A stretch of DNA of 64,000 nucleotides from positions 2,976,001 to 3,040,000 of the forward strand of contig CP085827.1 in the NCBI GenBank assembly GCA_020809705.1, read 5' to 3'. A program made the position numbers and the translations under genes. This document shows, in pieces, positions 1-11,023 of the stretch. Below the pieces are notes generated by a model that saw only the letters and a program-made list of their open reading frames with translations, did no database searches and was not told where the DNA came from. The first letter of the stretch is position 1. Each line of letters begins with the position of its first letter. The stretch is from Calonectria ilicicola (lineage: Eukaryota; Ascomycota; Sordariomycetes; Hypocreales; Nectriaceae).

Positions 1-773
1 TCATCAGCCAGGTTTGATTTATCCATGGATTCTCGGATTTGGGAGGCCTTGGTAAAGTATTTTTCGGGATGCAATGGCGGACATGACCCGGTCAATTGCC
101 TGATTGCGGCGCCAATGGCACATGCCATATAAAGGCGAAATAACATTATAGGGCTAGCTTGTGTATTTGAGCGTAGTGTCAGAAGCAGTTGCGCGTAGTC
201 ACAAAATGGGACGCGTCGATGCATGCTTTCTAAGTATGTTGTCAGCAGCTGCTGTCCTGTAGCTGCATCAATTTCCAGGCACTCTTGGTAACTGGAACTT
301 TGGTCAGGCAGTTGTCCTCCATTGGTTGGAGTTCTATTTGAATTATTCAAATCATTGGTTGCCTGAGGAGACTCGAGAGAAGCCCTGTGATTTTCTGTCG
401 GTTGATCGCCCTCATCTAGACATTGAAATGTACCTTGATCATCTTGGCTTTGCCGATCGGAGAAGATGGAAAAGGATGAGGTATTAGAGAGTCGACGTCG
501 AATCGATCTCGAAGGCGATGCTTGAAAGTTTTCGGTATCCTTGCCTGTGGCAGCTAATTGCTGCTCCAGCGTCTCAATCTTGTTGAGAAGCTCTTCTTTG
601 GAGAGTCCAGCCATGCGACGCATCACAGGAGTGGAGTCACGGCTGCATGGAATGTCGGCCGCGCGGCAATTGGTACATGCGGGGAAGCCCACGCATCGTT
701 GCTTGCGCCGGTGGCATCGAAGACACGCCTTGATGGTTGATCTTCTTTGCTTCTGTATCCCGGCCGATTCCAT
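1..773 (-). CDS. Zn2Cys6 fungal transcription factor, N-terminal part (runs off left edge)
   Basis: On the minus strand an open frame starts at the ATG at 773-771 (M-E-S-A-G-I-Q) and stays open to base 1, about 257 residues. Residues about 17-43 form a binuclear zinc cluster, C-x2-C-x6-C-x5-C-x2-C-x6-C, beginning ACLRCHRRKQRC. Next comes a basic/heptad stretch (KEELLNKIETLEQQL) typical of the dimerising coiled coil, then a polar Ser/Asn/Gln linker. The last visible part (YLESMHRRVPFCDY, then a helical run with MLFRLYMACAIGAA) looks like the start of the fungal-specific regulatory (middle homology) domain. This is a nuclear DNA-binding activator or repressor. No intron is needed in the visible part. 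Its target is unknown; the CGG-rich repeats at 5.1 kb are one candidate, by proximity only. Confidence 0.85.
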   Translation of the reverse strand, partial: MESAGIQKQRRSTIKACLRCHRRKQRCVGFPACTNCRAADIPCSRDSTPVMRRMAGLSKEELLNKIETLEQQLAATGKDTENFQASPSRSIRRRLSNTSSFSIFSDRQSQDDQGTFQCLDEGDQPTENHRASLESPQATNDLNNSNRTPTNGGQLPDQSSSYQECLEIDAATGQQLLTTYLESMHRRVPFCDYAQLLLTLRSNTQASPIMLFRLYMACAIGAAIRQLTGSCPPLHPEKYFTKASQIRESMDKSNLAD

Positions 774-1013
774 GGGAGATGGTTATCATTCACAAGTCCT
801 CTGCAAGCATTGTAGCTTTGCAAATTGGCTTGTCCATGGTGTGGATACAGCGAGATGCGTTAATTTTAGCCCCCATGACGTGCTTGTCAGCCCCTGTCAA
901 TTAACGATTCCAGAACCAACAGCGAGCTTAACGCACTACTTTGAATGGAAGAACAAGTAACGCTAAGAGTGTAATGCAATGCCCCGTTAAAAATTATATT
1001 TTATCTAAGAGTA

Positions 1014-2565
1014 CAGAGGTGCCTTTCAAAAGTCTTGTCCTGCCAAGGCGCTAGCGTCAGCCACAAACAAGAAAAAAGCAAGCAGGGAAGCCATATACCA
1101 AATTTCCTAGGTATTACTCTTCCTGTGATTTTTTTTATTTCCCCTCACTGCAAAATGAGAACTGAAGATGATATTGCAATCTAGGCTTTTGTGGTTACCT
1201 TGAAAAGCCTGTACGGAGGGAAAATAATACCTAAGATTTCAGAAATAATAAGGATTTCAATCCGGCAGGTTAACTATATCTATACTCATACTATTAAATG
1301 TAGCTTTGACCTTAATTAATACCTTCTTATTATTTATAATGTCTTTCTTATTAATAAAAAGTACTTTAGTTACTTTAAGAAGTAAATTAAGAAAATTTAA
1401 GTAAATATTATCTTTAAAGTATACTTTAATTATTTTAATAAGGAAAAATTATATATTAATATTATTAGTAAGTTTAATAAGAAAGGATTTAAGATTTTAA
1501 TTATTATAATATAAAGGATTTTAAAGAAAGTAAGGTTTTAAAAGATAAAGTTAATAAGAAAGCTTAGATTAATAAAGAGAATAAGAATAGAAAGATTTAT
1601 TTAATATAAAGTATATAAATATTAGATTTTAAAAGATTAGAATAATATTATTTAATTTAATAAAATAATTATTATTTTATTTTATTATTATAATAATTAT
1701 TATATATAAAAATAAATAAATAAGAGATTTATTTAAAGTTATATTTATAAGAGATAGAAAAATATTTTTAAATTTATATTTTAAAAGTATTTTTTTTATA
1801 ATAAAAAGGGCCTTTATTATTATTAAACTTTAAAGATTATAAATAAAAAGAAAGTTATTAATAAAATAATTTAAAAAATAAATAAAAAATTTAAGCTTTT
1901 TATAAAGATAGAGTAAGAGATTTCTAATAATATAAAATACCTTAACTTATATTATTAACTCCTTAGCTATTACCTAGTTTAATAGTAAAATATAAAAACT
2001 AGAAAGTTAATTTAAAATATTAAAGATAATATTAATTAATATTAATATTAGATTAAGATTTTAATTTTTAAAATATTTTCTTTTATTTAAAAGTACTTTA
2101 AAAATTAATTTTATATAATTATTTAAAAGAATAAAACATTAATATATAATTATTATATCTAATAATATTATTATAATCTTAATTAGATCAAATAACTCCT
2201 TTAATACCTAAATTTACCTAATTTAAATATTATTAAGCTAATTTAAATATAAATAAAAAAACAAATTACTAAAAAGGGTATAACTAAATCTAAAGGTAAT
2301 ACTATTTAAGCTTAAAATAAGACTTAGTATAAGCTACCTTAAGAGCAAATTTAAGCTTAAATTAAACACATTCCTATTCATATTAAAAAAATCATTAAGT
2401 TAGAAGGCTGCAACAAGTATCGAGAGGGGCGGAATCATGTGCGCGATCGGCGGACGAAGGTGGAGGTATAAAGCGAATAGCCCCATATAAAAATAGCAGT
2501 AAATTGCTTTTTCTGACCTTGCGTGCGTCCTTAGCGCGGGACAAGACTTTTGAAAGGCACCTCTG
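1014..2565. mobile_element. Degenerate DNA transposon with 27-bp terminal inverted repeats and TA ends
   Basis: Bases 1014-1040 (CAGAGGTGCCTTTC...) are repeated exactly as the reverse complement at 2539-2565. Both copies are bordered by TA (1012-1013 and 2566-2567), the usual target duplication of Tc1/mariner-type elements. The element is 1,552 bp, the right size for a Tc1-like transposon. Its ends (about 230 bp left, 170 bp right) have ordinary base composition, while the middle is almost pure A/T. No transposase frame survives. It could be a decayed autonomous copy or a short non-autonomous element that received an AT-rich insert. Because TA is palindromic, the exact end of the repeat is uncertain by a few bases. 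Confidence 0.75.
1250..2395. repeat. Extremely AT-rich block, probable RIP-mutated sequence
   Basis: For about 1.1 kb the sequence is nearly all A and T, with scattered G and C mostly in AAG/CTT contexts, and all frames are broken. The change in composition at both borders is abrupt. This is the usual signature of repeat-induced point mutation (C to T on both strands) acting on duplicated DNA in ascomycetes. It lies inside the inverted-repeat element at 1014-2565. Confidence 0.75.
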
Positions 2566-2759
2566 TACAAATTCACTTTGGCTTGAAAACGCGCCATGAC
2601 TAGATATCACGATCACATTTATCAAGCCTACCGTCTCTGAAGCCCCTGAAGCCCCCGCAGCTCCACGAGTCACGGGGGTTTTTGACTAAAGTTTAGGATG
2701 ACGAACAGAGTGGGGAAAAGCGTCGTTCGGAATTCAAGTACACCAGGGCCCTAAATAGA

Positions 2760-4863
2760 CTATAGCACCTTCTCCCTTATCGATATGGTGACAAGCAAAG
2801 CGGCCATGACAAATGCAACCGAAAGTACTATAGAAAGTTAACTTCAAAAGAGAAACACCTGGGGAGAAAAAATGCTGACAGTGCGATGAGAGAATAGCAG
2901 CGACATATGCTTGAGAAACCAACTCTCGAATTGTTTCAGGCAGCTTCATAACATACTCAACATTTGAAGTAACGTGTTTAATGATCTGAATGCATTAGAA
3001 ATATTCATATATATGAACACAGCAAGATAGGGGACATTTCTTACCTCGTCCTTGTCCTCCCAATCAGCCAAAAGTCCCTCTAGTCTAATTTTGAGAACTC
3101 GGTTGATCAAGGCAGTAGAGAAACTAGCACCGAAAAGCACACCGACGTTTTGCGAAAGGAACCAGGCAGTTCCAGCAATTGCAATATCGGAAGGATCCAA
3201 ACTGGCAGCGAGATGAATGAATGTTGTGGATTGGATAATGCCCATGCCGGTGCCCGGCAGAGATACAAACAAGGCCTCAAACCAGCTGAGTTTACCATGC
3301 CAACGTAGCAGAATGAGTGTGAAACCAATGATACCCGCCGCGTTTCCAAGAGCCGTCAGTGCTTTGTATTTTTTAAATTTCGTGATCATCTTTCCGCTAA
3401 GTATCGTGCCAAATGCGTTACCAACAACAACAGGCACAACTCTGGTGCCGGCAGATGATATGGATTCCCTTCCAACTATTTGGAAGTAAATGGGAATGGA
3501 ATACAGTAGCTATTTAATGTTAGCGGATCTTCAAGAATGGCCCTCTAGTTCGCACTCACGCCAAACTGCCCCGCTGATTGGAAAGCCATAATTAGATAGC
3601 TTGTTAACACATCTCTCTTTGAGACAAGGTCGAGCGGCAGGATGGGCTCCTTTGCATAGCTCTTTTCTACAACCACAAACAATATTAAAAATATAACGAA
3701 AGTGGCGGAAAACCCCCCAGATATAACTGTTAGACCTTGCTTCGTCAGGAGGTCCAGAGTCAATAAACCAGTAAAAACAGTGCCAACCAAGGTTGTTGCC
3801 CCAGCGAAGTCAACCCGGGATAGCCTGGACGATCTGTTGCTTTCATTCTCTGCTGGTGAACGAATTTGATTCGGTTCGGGTAACTTCCAGAGGACTAGAG
3901 CTAGTCCGATGAGAGCAACTGGGAATTGAACAAGGAAGCACCTAAGAAATCAGTTGGTGTTGGAAGACTCTGGTCGCATTGACATACCAACGCCATCCAA
4001 CACTTCCAGCAAGCCAACCACCGATTGGACCGCCAATTGAACGCGCTGTTGTCGCTGTTAGGTTGACATAGGCACGGTATTTTGCTACGTATCGTAGAGG
4101 AACGAGGTCTAAGATATTCAGTCATGCATTTACACGGCTAAGCATAGCTTCTTACCAGCCACTACAATTGAAGTGAGCGCGATTTTGCCCGCGCTCCCAA
4201 TACCACTTATTGCACGTCCCAAAATAACTTGCCAAAATGTATTCCCAACAGCACTTAGAAGGTCAGTAAAATGAAAAAAAGATTTTTGAAAAAAAAAAGA
4301 AGCAGAAGAGGGAAGCAGGTTATTGGGAGATTTACACCAACAAGCAACCCAGTCCAAACACCGTCCAGCAAAAAATGAGACAATTTCTTCTGCCATAGAT
4401 GTCACTCAGCTTGCCATACTACTTCGTAATTAGCGATTGATGCAAGTAAGAAGGCAAATTTTCCCTACCAGCGGCTGGCTCGCAGACTGTGCTAATGTAT
4501 ATGCGGTTAATAGCCATGCAGATGATGATAAAGAGTCAAACTCTGATGCAATTTGCTGATTGATGGCTATTACCACCGATGAAACAACATTGGATAAAAA
4601 GATGCCTACAGCCATCCTCAGTAATAATTCCAATGGGCTATACGTCAAAGTTTGTGAGACTACCTGCAAGTAAAATGGGGAACACCATCCATACCACAAC
4701 GGCCGAGACACTCCCATCATCATTTGAACAAGACTCTTGAAATTTGTGTCAGTGAATTGTACTACTTCAGATACTGTTTTAGCCTACCGCTTTCATCTTG
4801 AGGATCTAGCAACGGGGCTGTCTCATCAACTTCGATAGTCTTGTTGCTGTTTTCGAGCGTCAT
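2760..4863 (-). CDS. MFS transporter, DHA2 / Vba-Fnx1-like (vacuolar or drug efflux type)
   Basis: The frame starts at the ATG at 4863 (MTLENSNKT) and is split by about nine short introns; the final stop is at 2762-2760. The N-terminus has an acidic dileucine signal, DETAPLL, common in vacuolar basic-amino-acid transporters of this family. Then follow TM1 (VVVWMVFPILLAGIFLSN, joined across a 58-bp intron at 4606-4663), QPLYGKLSDIYGRR (MFS motif A), GRAISGIGSAG (motif C-like region) and SIGGPIGGWLAGSVGWRW. A long C-terminal half carries further membrane spans, ending in a last helix VAFVMAALLVTISIREKVL. This predicts a proton-coupled 14-span antiporter. The last intron is uncertain: GTCAGC...CTATAG is the only reading I found that keeps the final helix in frame. 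It shares its upstream region with the sulfatase gene. Confidence 0.85.
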
Positions 4864-5088
4864 TGTATCAGACTTATTTAGGCGATGTAAAGTAAGACAG
4901 TGGCCAATCTAAGCTGTCGGTACATGGGGGAAATGGCTTTCTTCAAGCAGGCCTAAGTGATAATTGTCCATTCCAACTTTCCAAAATTTCTCTAGTGTAG
5001 CCCACTTGGCTTTGCAAAATTCCAGTCAGCCATGTCCGATTCACCGAAATACAGGGGCCCATGCGCGATCCTGAAGCAGCGCGACCCA

Positions 5089-5138
5089 TCGGCGTTCGGA
5101 CACTGTCGGCAATCGGAGACGCGTCGTCGGCCATCGGA
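5089..5138. promoter_or_regulatory. Three 12-bp direct repeats TCGGCNNTCGGA between divergent genes
   Basis: Copies lie at 5089-5100 (TCGGCGTTCGGA), 5106-5117 (TCGGCAATCGGA) and 5127-5138 (TCGGCCATCGGA), all in the same direction. Each contains CGG-N4-CGG, the kind of direct half-site repeat read by Zn2Cys6 dimers. They sit between the MFS transporter (start 4863, minus) and the sulfatase (start 5276, plus), 138-187 bp before the sulfatase ATG, so they could serve both genes. Binding is inferred, not shown. Confidence 0.6.
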
Positions 5139-5275
5139 CGATGCGGATGGATACCTACCCTACACCCTATTGAACGCGGGCGAATAAACAAAACATGCGG
5201 GTTCGAATTGCTATTGAGGGATGATGATGATTTTCTATCACTAGAAGGATTTATTGGAACATTCAACGCACAGCC

Positions 5276-7216
5276 ATGCTGTACTGGGCCACCGTTTTGC
5301 TGGCGCTCAGCCGGCTAGCGTTATGTCGACGCCTAAACATTCTTTTTATCTTGACTGATGATCAAGATTTACACATGGAAAGTGTCGACCATATGCCACA
5401 TGTGAAAGTTGGTTTTATTTCTGCAATTCCAATCAAGTTCAACGGCACTAATTTTTGTCTTAGGACCTTATAATTAATGAAGGCACCACGTACAACCAGC
5501 ATTACTGCACCGTAGCGCTGTGCTGCCCTTCTAGAGCGACCCTTTGGACAGGCAGGGCCGCTCACAATCATAATGTGACAAATGTATCCCCCCCGCATGG
5601 CGGATACCCCAAGGTCGTTGACCAGGGAATCAATGATGACAACCTCTTCTTGTGGATGCAAGAGGCCGGTTTCAACACCTATTATGTCGGCAAGCTGTGG
5701 AACTTCCATTCTGTTGATAATTTTAATCAGCCGCTTGCCCGGGGGTTCAATGGATCTGATTTCTTGTTGGACCCGTACACATATCAGTATTGGAATGCAA
5801 AGATTACTCACAATGGTGAAGCCCCAGTCAGCTATTCGGGCCAATACTCGACAGATATTGTTTCACAGAAGGCCAATGCTTGGCTCGACGAGGCTTTGCG
5901 GGAGGACAAGCCTTTTTTCCTCACTGTTTCTCCAATTGCACCCCACTCCAATTGGGTTATTGACGTGGAAAAGGATGTTTCATATCTTGAAGAACCTAAG
6001 TCTGCACCAAGACACCAGAACTTATTTAAAGACTACAAGATACCCCGCGACGAAAGCTTCAATGCTGCTATCAGTGGAGGTGCCAGTTGGATCAAGGACC
6101 TGGCGCCTCTAAACGACTCTACCCTTTCGTACAATGATCACTATCAACGTCAACGATTAAGAGCTCTCCAAGCTGTTGATGAAATGGTAGCTGAGCTCGT
6201 CGGAAAACTCGAAAAATCTGGCGAGCTTGATAACACGTACATATTTTACACTACCGACAATGGGTATCACATCAGTCAGCATCGCATGCATCCTGGAAAG
6301 GAGTGTGGATATGGTAAGTATTGTAAGAATTATTCTTGATATTCCGCTAACCGCGACCATAGACACTGACATTCATATCCCGTTCTTTGTCCGTGGTCCA
6401 GGAGTAATTCGACAAGGCACCATTGATGCTGTCACGACTCACACCGATGTTAGCTCAACTTTGCTAGAGATTGCCGGAATCCGAAAGGAGCTTGACGGCA
6501 TGGCTATACCGTTAAGGTCCACTCTCCCTCTAACTGATAGACAAGAACATGTAAACATCGAATACTGGGGCGCAGTGAGTATCACGAATGTCGTAAATGA
6601 ATCCTCTCTAATCAATCTAGGCTGTTCCGGAAGGTCTCAATGGAGGTCGCAGTGACAAACATAGAGAGGCTGGCGTCTGGCAAAACTACTATCCGAATAA
6701 TACATACAAAGGACTTAGAATTGTTTCAAATGAGTACAGTCTTTACTACTCAGTGTGGTGCACTAATGAAACAGAATTCTTTGACCTCAAGGTGCGTCAG
6801 ACTACATACCGCAGCAATCAGAACCCAATTAATTAATCGTTTAGTCCGATCAATACCAAACGAAGAATCTCGCCCATCATAGCAATGGTGCATCGATGTA
6901 TCAGATAGCTGGTCGCCCTCTTGACAAAATCTTCACTCGCCTGAATGCTTTGATCATGGTACTCAAAACATGCAAGGGGAGAGTATGCACACATCCATGG
7001 GAGTATCTACATCCAGATGGCCGCATTAGAAGCCTGAAAGAAGCCATGAATGAGAGATTTGACGAATTTTATGAGAGCCAGCCCCACATGTGGTTTCGGG
7101 AATGTCCAACTGGATATTTCGCTGGGGTGGAAAATCAGGAGTTAATCATACCACATCAGCAAGGTTTAAAAAAGCAAGGCTTTGACTGGACAAATCATTG
7201 GACGTATTTTACTTAG
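5276..7216 (+). CDS. Secreted sulfatase (arylsulfatase family)
   Basis: The five exons I read are 5276-5407, 5464-6313, 6363-6574, 6621-6791 and 6845-7216, giving 578 residues. A signal peptide (MLYWATVLLALSRLALC) is followed directly by the metal-binding start of the sulfatase fold, NILFILTDDQD. The second exon holds the catalytic signature LCCPSRATLWTGR, where the first Cys of C-x-P-S-R would be converted to formylglycine. Further family marks are YYVGKLWN, the APHSNW loop, TDNGYHISQHRMHPGKE (second metal and sulfate site) and HIPFFVRGPG. It should cleave sulfate esters outside the cell or in the secretory pathway, releasing sulfate from aryl or carbohydrate esters. It is divergent from an MFS transporter; shared control is possible through the CGG repeats between them. 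Confidence 0.9.
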
Positions 7217-8481
7217 TTGAAAATTATTGAGGGTTACGAATTGAGGTGTAAATCTTGGAAACAGAAATTGTGCTAGAGGTAGGAATGGCCATGGCCCCAC
7301 TCGTGAAGATGCTGGTTAAATATTGGTTCGGAAAATGTTGATTGACTAGAAAAGGTCGAAAGTTTGGCTTGTTACTGTTTACAATGGCCGCATTTGGACA
7401 TGTATGGATTATTATGATCATCGAAATATGCTTGTGGGCGATGATCGTTTGAGTTTACCTTCCGGGTCCGGATCCGGCTTGGTCATGGATACCGACATAA
7501 ATGAATGTGGCAATGACAAATTCGCCATGCAAGAGTGGCTTTCGGGTATTATTCTTCCGCTGGGGCAAGTTCCAATCAGGGGAATGCACGATGATTATTT
7601 CCACAATCCCACTACTTAATCCGGCTGCTACTTGTTCTAGCCTGTGGTTGGTTTCAAGCCTATGCACGTTATAAATTCTATTTCTGACCTTGCAAATGAT
7701 GCAACTACCTCACATTCAGTACAATGACGAACCAAGCAGCCTTCATCTGGAAATTTGATCAGATTTACAATATAAATCATGATTGGCATTATTGTCGCTG
7801 GAAATGCGTTTTTGAACTCACCAGCTGAGTCTAGACGAGTGATAACCAAGCAATGAATCCTCGAACAATGAAATGATCAGCTATTCAGGTGCGGTAGTTT
7901 GTGTTGTAGCCCATGGCTGCTAAGGATTCCTTGAAATAATACATGCTGGATAATTTAAAATGTTGGAAATGTGCACTTCGCGATGTAAAGGAGTAGTCCG
8001 CGGTTCAGTCGGTGGTAGAAATTGCTAAATCAGATATGACCACCGGTGTTTGTGCTGAATCTGTAATTTCCGAAAAGGGTTAGTAGATCACTGTACCGGT
8101 TATCTAGAATCACAGTGTGGAATTTAACTGGAGATCAAGGGAGCTCTATCCAGACTTTATGGGGCAATTGCTCCACGTTGGCTGTCGGCGTTGCCTAAAT
8201 CTCATGGTGTGAAGCTGAGAAAAGTTTAGATCGATTCATCACAGAAGTCTGGATACTTTCACCAGGCTCTTACAATGGGAATTATTGGAATGTCAAATGC
8301 TCACATTAAAATTGTTTGGTACAGTGGAGAGTCTATTCACTCAATAATACGACCTCACGCAAAATAAATAGCCGCAGTTCCCCAGCACTTCTCTCACTCT
8401 TCATCACCACCAAATCAACCATCTTCACAACCTACATCCACCAAACAAGAACTTTTCAAATCATTCCATTTACCATACACC
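7217..8481. other. Long intergenic stretch, no supported gene
   Basis: Only short frames are seen on both strands, without family features or splice partners. One plus frame at 7404-7619 (71 codons) has a Ser-Gly run but nothing else to support it. The last 150 bp before 8482 are pyrimidine-rich (CTTCTCTCACTCTTCATC), as in fungal 5' leaders, with an AAAATAAATA box at 8361-8370. Confidence 0.5.
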
Positions 8482-8736
8482 ATGAAGTTCTCATCTGTTC
8501 TTCTTCTCTCCGGATTGGTTGCTGGAACAACTGCTTGTGCCGATATTGGATCCAAGTGCCGGCTTCCAAACGTGAAGAACTCCATGGAAACAACAAAGGA
8601 AGTCTGCGATGCCATTGGTAAAAAGACTTGCTGGTGCTGGCGCAAGATGAGCCACTACTGTGATGTCGGTCTCAATTCTCAGGCTTTCGATGAAGTTTGC
8701 CACCACTGGGGAGGCAAGGTACTAAGCGAATGCTAA
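8482..8736 (+). CDS. Small secreted 8-cysteine protein (effector-like)
   Basis: A single exon of 84 residues. Residues 1-18 (MKFSSVLLLSGLVAGTTA) form a clear signal peptide. The mature part of about 66 residues has eight Cys, including a KTCWCW core and a Cys as last residue, enough for four disulfides. No known fold was recognised; small size, secretion and Cys content match fungal effector-like or antimicrobial proteins. A GTGAG...CTAG intron-like segment follows the stop (8739-8785), suggesting an intron in the 3' untranslated region or an alternative 3' end that would remove the last Cys. The cytosine-rich leader and strong ATG context (ACACCATGA) support the start. Confidence 0.75.
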   Translation: MKFSSVLLLSGLVAGTTACADIGSKCRLPNVKNSMETTKEVCDAIGKKTCWCWRKMSHYCDVGLNSQAFDEVCHHWGGKVLSEC

Positions 8737-9900
8737 GGTGAGATTTCCTGAACCTATGAATCAATCTGTGACTAATTTGAACTAGCAACCTGGTCCAAGA
8801 TAAAGCTCTCTACTGCTGATCCAAGATTATGGTGTCACTTTACCGAGAATATCGTCATGCAGGAGAAGCTTTTGACAAGAACGAGGGTTTCTGGTGGTTA
8901 TATTTAACAGAACCGGTGTATTTTGAATTGGCTGCACATAGATTCAGACAAGGTCTAGAGAGATTGAGTTTCTTGTATGTATATATTTCATTCAGGGTAT
9001 TTCAAAAAAGAGAATTGATGTTTCCAATATCAATACGTGTTATTTTAAGAGTCGTCTTACGCACACATATACATTTCGCTAGGTGCACACAGCAGAACTC
9101 TATTTTATTCCGCAGTGAGCCAATTGTGAATGATCAGAGGGTGGAAAGCATTCTCGCGAAGTGCCAGATGGCCTTAGCTGAAGATTGTCTACAAAACCTA
9201 CTAACCACACTGAATATAAGATACTAATTTCTGTTTAACCCTTTTCATTTATCATTCTTTAGATAGAACGGTCTGTTTAGTAGGCATATGCTAATGTACA
9301 AGCGCTCTTATGGTAATTTTATCTAACCAACACAGCAGAGACGTCGAAACACGTATGAAAATGAAAAGAAGCATAATTTATGAAAATTGTACGCATAAAT
9401 TAGGAAACAGTAAGGCCATTTCCAGCATTCCTCCGCCATAAAGTTTGGCCCGCTGAGGTTGACATTTGCCCTATCTGGGTTTGGATCAAGCCACAATTTT
9501 CGGTTTAAAGATGTCATATAAATACCACTACCCCACCTACAAGTAATTCTGTCTCATTCCTCTGTCATTTTTATGTACCTGTGGTGAAATCTAGTCTGTC
9601 AGCTGCGTTTTCGACACCAATGCCGGTGTCGGCAGATCGGGCAAGCTTGCAAGCATGGCGCTTCAGAATCCGGGGCCGGTTCCAATTCTGGTAAAGTATT
9701 TTTGCACGAAAACCTTCAACTTGGAAGTATTGATAGAATACTGTAGGTACCAAGCTGGATCTTTAATTTCGTTGCTTCTCTTGTCATCGTTGCTCGGCTT
9801 TACCTTCGAATTAAAATCCAACAGCGCCGACTTTCACGAAGTGATTTCTTGATTTGCGTTGCGTGGATTTCTAGCACAATATACACGCTTTTTACGATCA
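8737..9900. other. Intergenic stretch without supported gene
   Basis: A 132-codon plus frame at 8829-9227 begins in the probable 3' region of the small secreted protein gene and shows no recognisable domain. The rest is mixed AT-rich sequence with stops in every frame. From about 9600 the plus strand may carry further, unrecognisable remains of the rhodopsin-domain pseudogene that follows. Confidence 0.4.
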
Positions 9901-9916
9901 AGTTCAAGTAATTGGG

Positions 9917-10814
9917 ATCTTTAGATCCACCAGGAACACCAGCCTCCATGGAACTGCAGAGGAACCCTCAGAAATTCCAATTACTACTTAAGGTAACGTT
10001 TTATAGCAAGTATAAAACATTGAGGAAGAAAAGCGACTAAAGTCATATCACCAGTTAATATGGTTCAGCAACATACCGCTCCTAACTAGCTTCTATCTTT
10101 GCAAGGCAGCTCTTCTTGAAATATACTTGGGTGCCTTTCCAACTTTTATGGTTAAAAGTCGAATCGCTCTCATGATCACAATTGTGTTGGTTGCTTTATG
10201 CTACTTAACTAGTATTGCTGTGGTGTTTTCTATATGAATTCCGCTTCATTCCACTTGGTAAGATATCAGGTATCCGTACGCTGATTGAACTCTCCAACAA
10301 ATTTGGTGTAGGGATCTTAGTGCCCAAACACGTTCGAAATCTCGACAAGATACGTTTTACGACATTAGCTGGGCTCTTCATTTTTCAAGTGACATGCTTG
10401 GTCAGTTTTGCATAAAAGAATCCAAGAGCCCATGTACTTATGAGAACAGTGTTTGCACTACCATGGCTACTCATTCCCCATATGAGGCTCCAAGTAGCAT
10501 TGCAAGCTGGCTTGTATTTTGTGTTCCTTTTAGGTGTTATTAATATATCCATGTGCATCATGCGCTAGGCGATACTGAAACACGCTTCGGCGGGTGGTAT
10601 AGCGTACTTTAACCTGGCCCGTGAGTAGTGGTTTGTCATTCCAGTATAAATGGGGAAAGCAATTAACGGTGTTTTAGTCCTTCTGTGTCTTCTTGATAGT
10701 AGCACAAGCGTTATAATTGCCTGTTTGCCATCTCTTCAACCATACCTTGGCAAACGCGATACGGAGAGTACTCAAAGGCTGAATAGTTATTCGGCCGCTT
10801 CTGTTGTTAGATAG
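9917..10814 (+). pseudogene. Decayed rhodopsin-domain (PTH11-like) integral membrane protein gene
   Basis: Several pieces match the fungal rhodopsin-domain (PTH11-like receptor) family in the right order. They are LDPPGTPASMELQRNPQKF (9923-), an intact intron at 9993-10054 (GTAACG...CCAG), FYLCKAALLEIYLGAFP, a membrane span LMITIVLVALCYLTSIAVVF, then IPLHSTW. Later come LQVALQAGLYFVFLLGVINI, a second intron-like gap, and the C-terminal hallmark VIIACLPSLQPYLGKR. The frame is broken by TGA at 10235-10237, where the family normally has the W-C of its W-C-x-P motif, by TAG at 10566-10568 and by at least two frame changes. An N-terminal exon is not recognisable. It once coded for a seven-span surface protein and is unlikely to be functional now. 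Confidence 0.7.
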
Positions 10815-11023
10815 CTGTGAATTCTCTGATCAAGTAAATGGGATATTTGAAGAATAGACATCAATTCACGAGACCGACTACGAATTTAGCAGCACTAATT
10901 AAAGACGCAGGGAAAATGTCCATGTTATTGCGGGAATATTTCACAGTGCTGGCCCAATTAACCATGGCGACAATCGGCTCGGTCAAGTTCCAATATTGAA
11001 AAACATCTATTTTTGTCGTTTGC

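Noticed and set aside
541..960. 139-codon plus-strand frame
   Set aside because: It lies over the zinc cluster of the minus-strand regulator and has no coding features of its own.
2395..2673. Minus-strand frame at the edge of the AT-rich element
   Set aside because: It crosses the terminal inverted repeat of the element and shows no domain.
8829..9227. 132-codon plus frame
   Set aside because: No signal peptide, domain or splice context; probably the 3' region of the small secreted protein gene.
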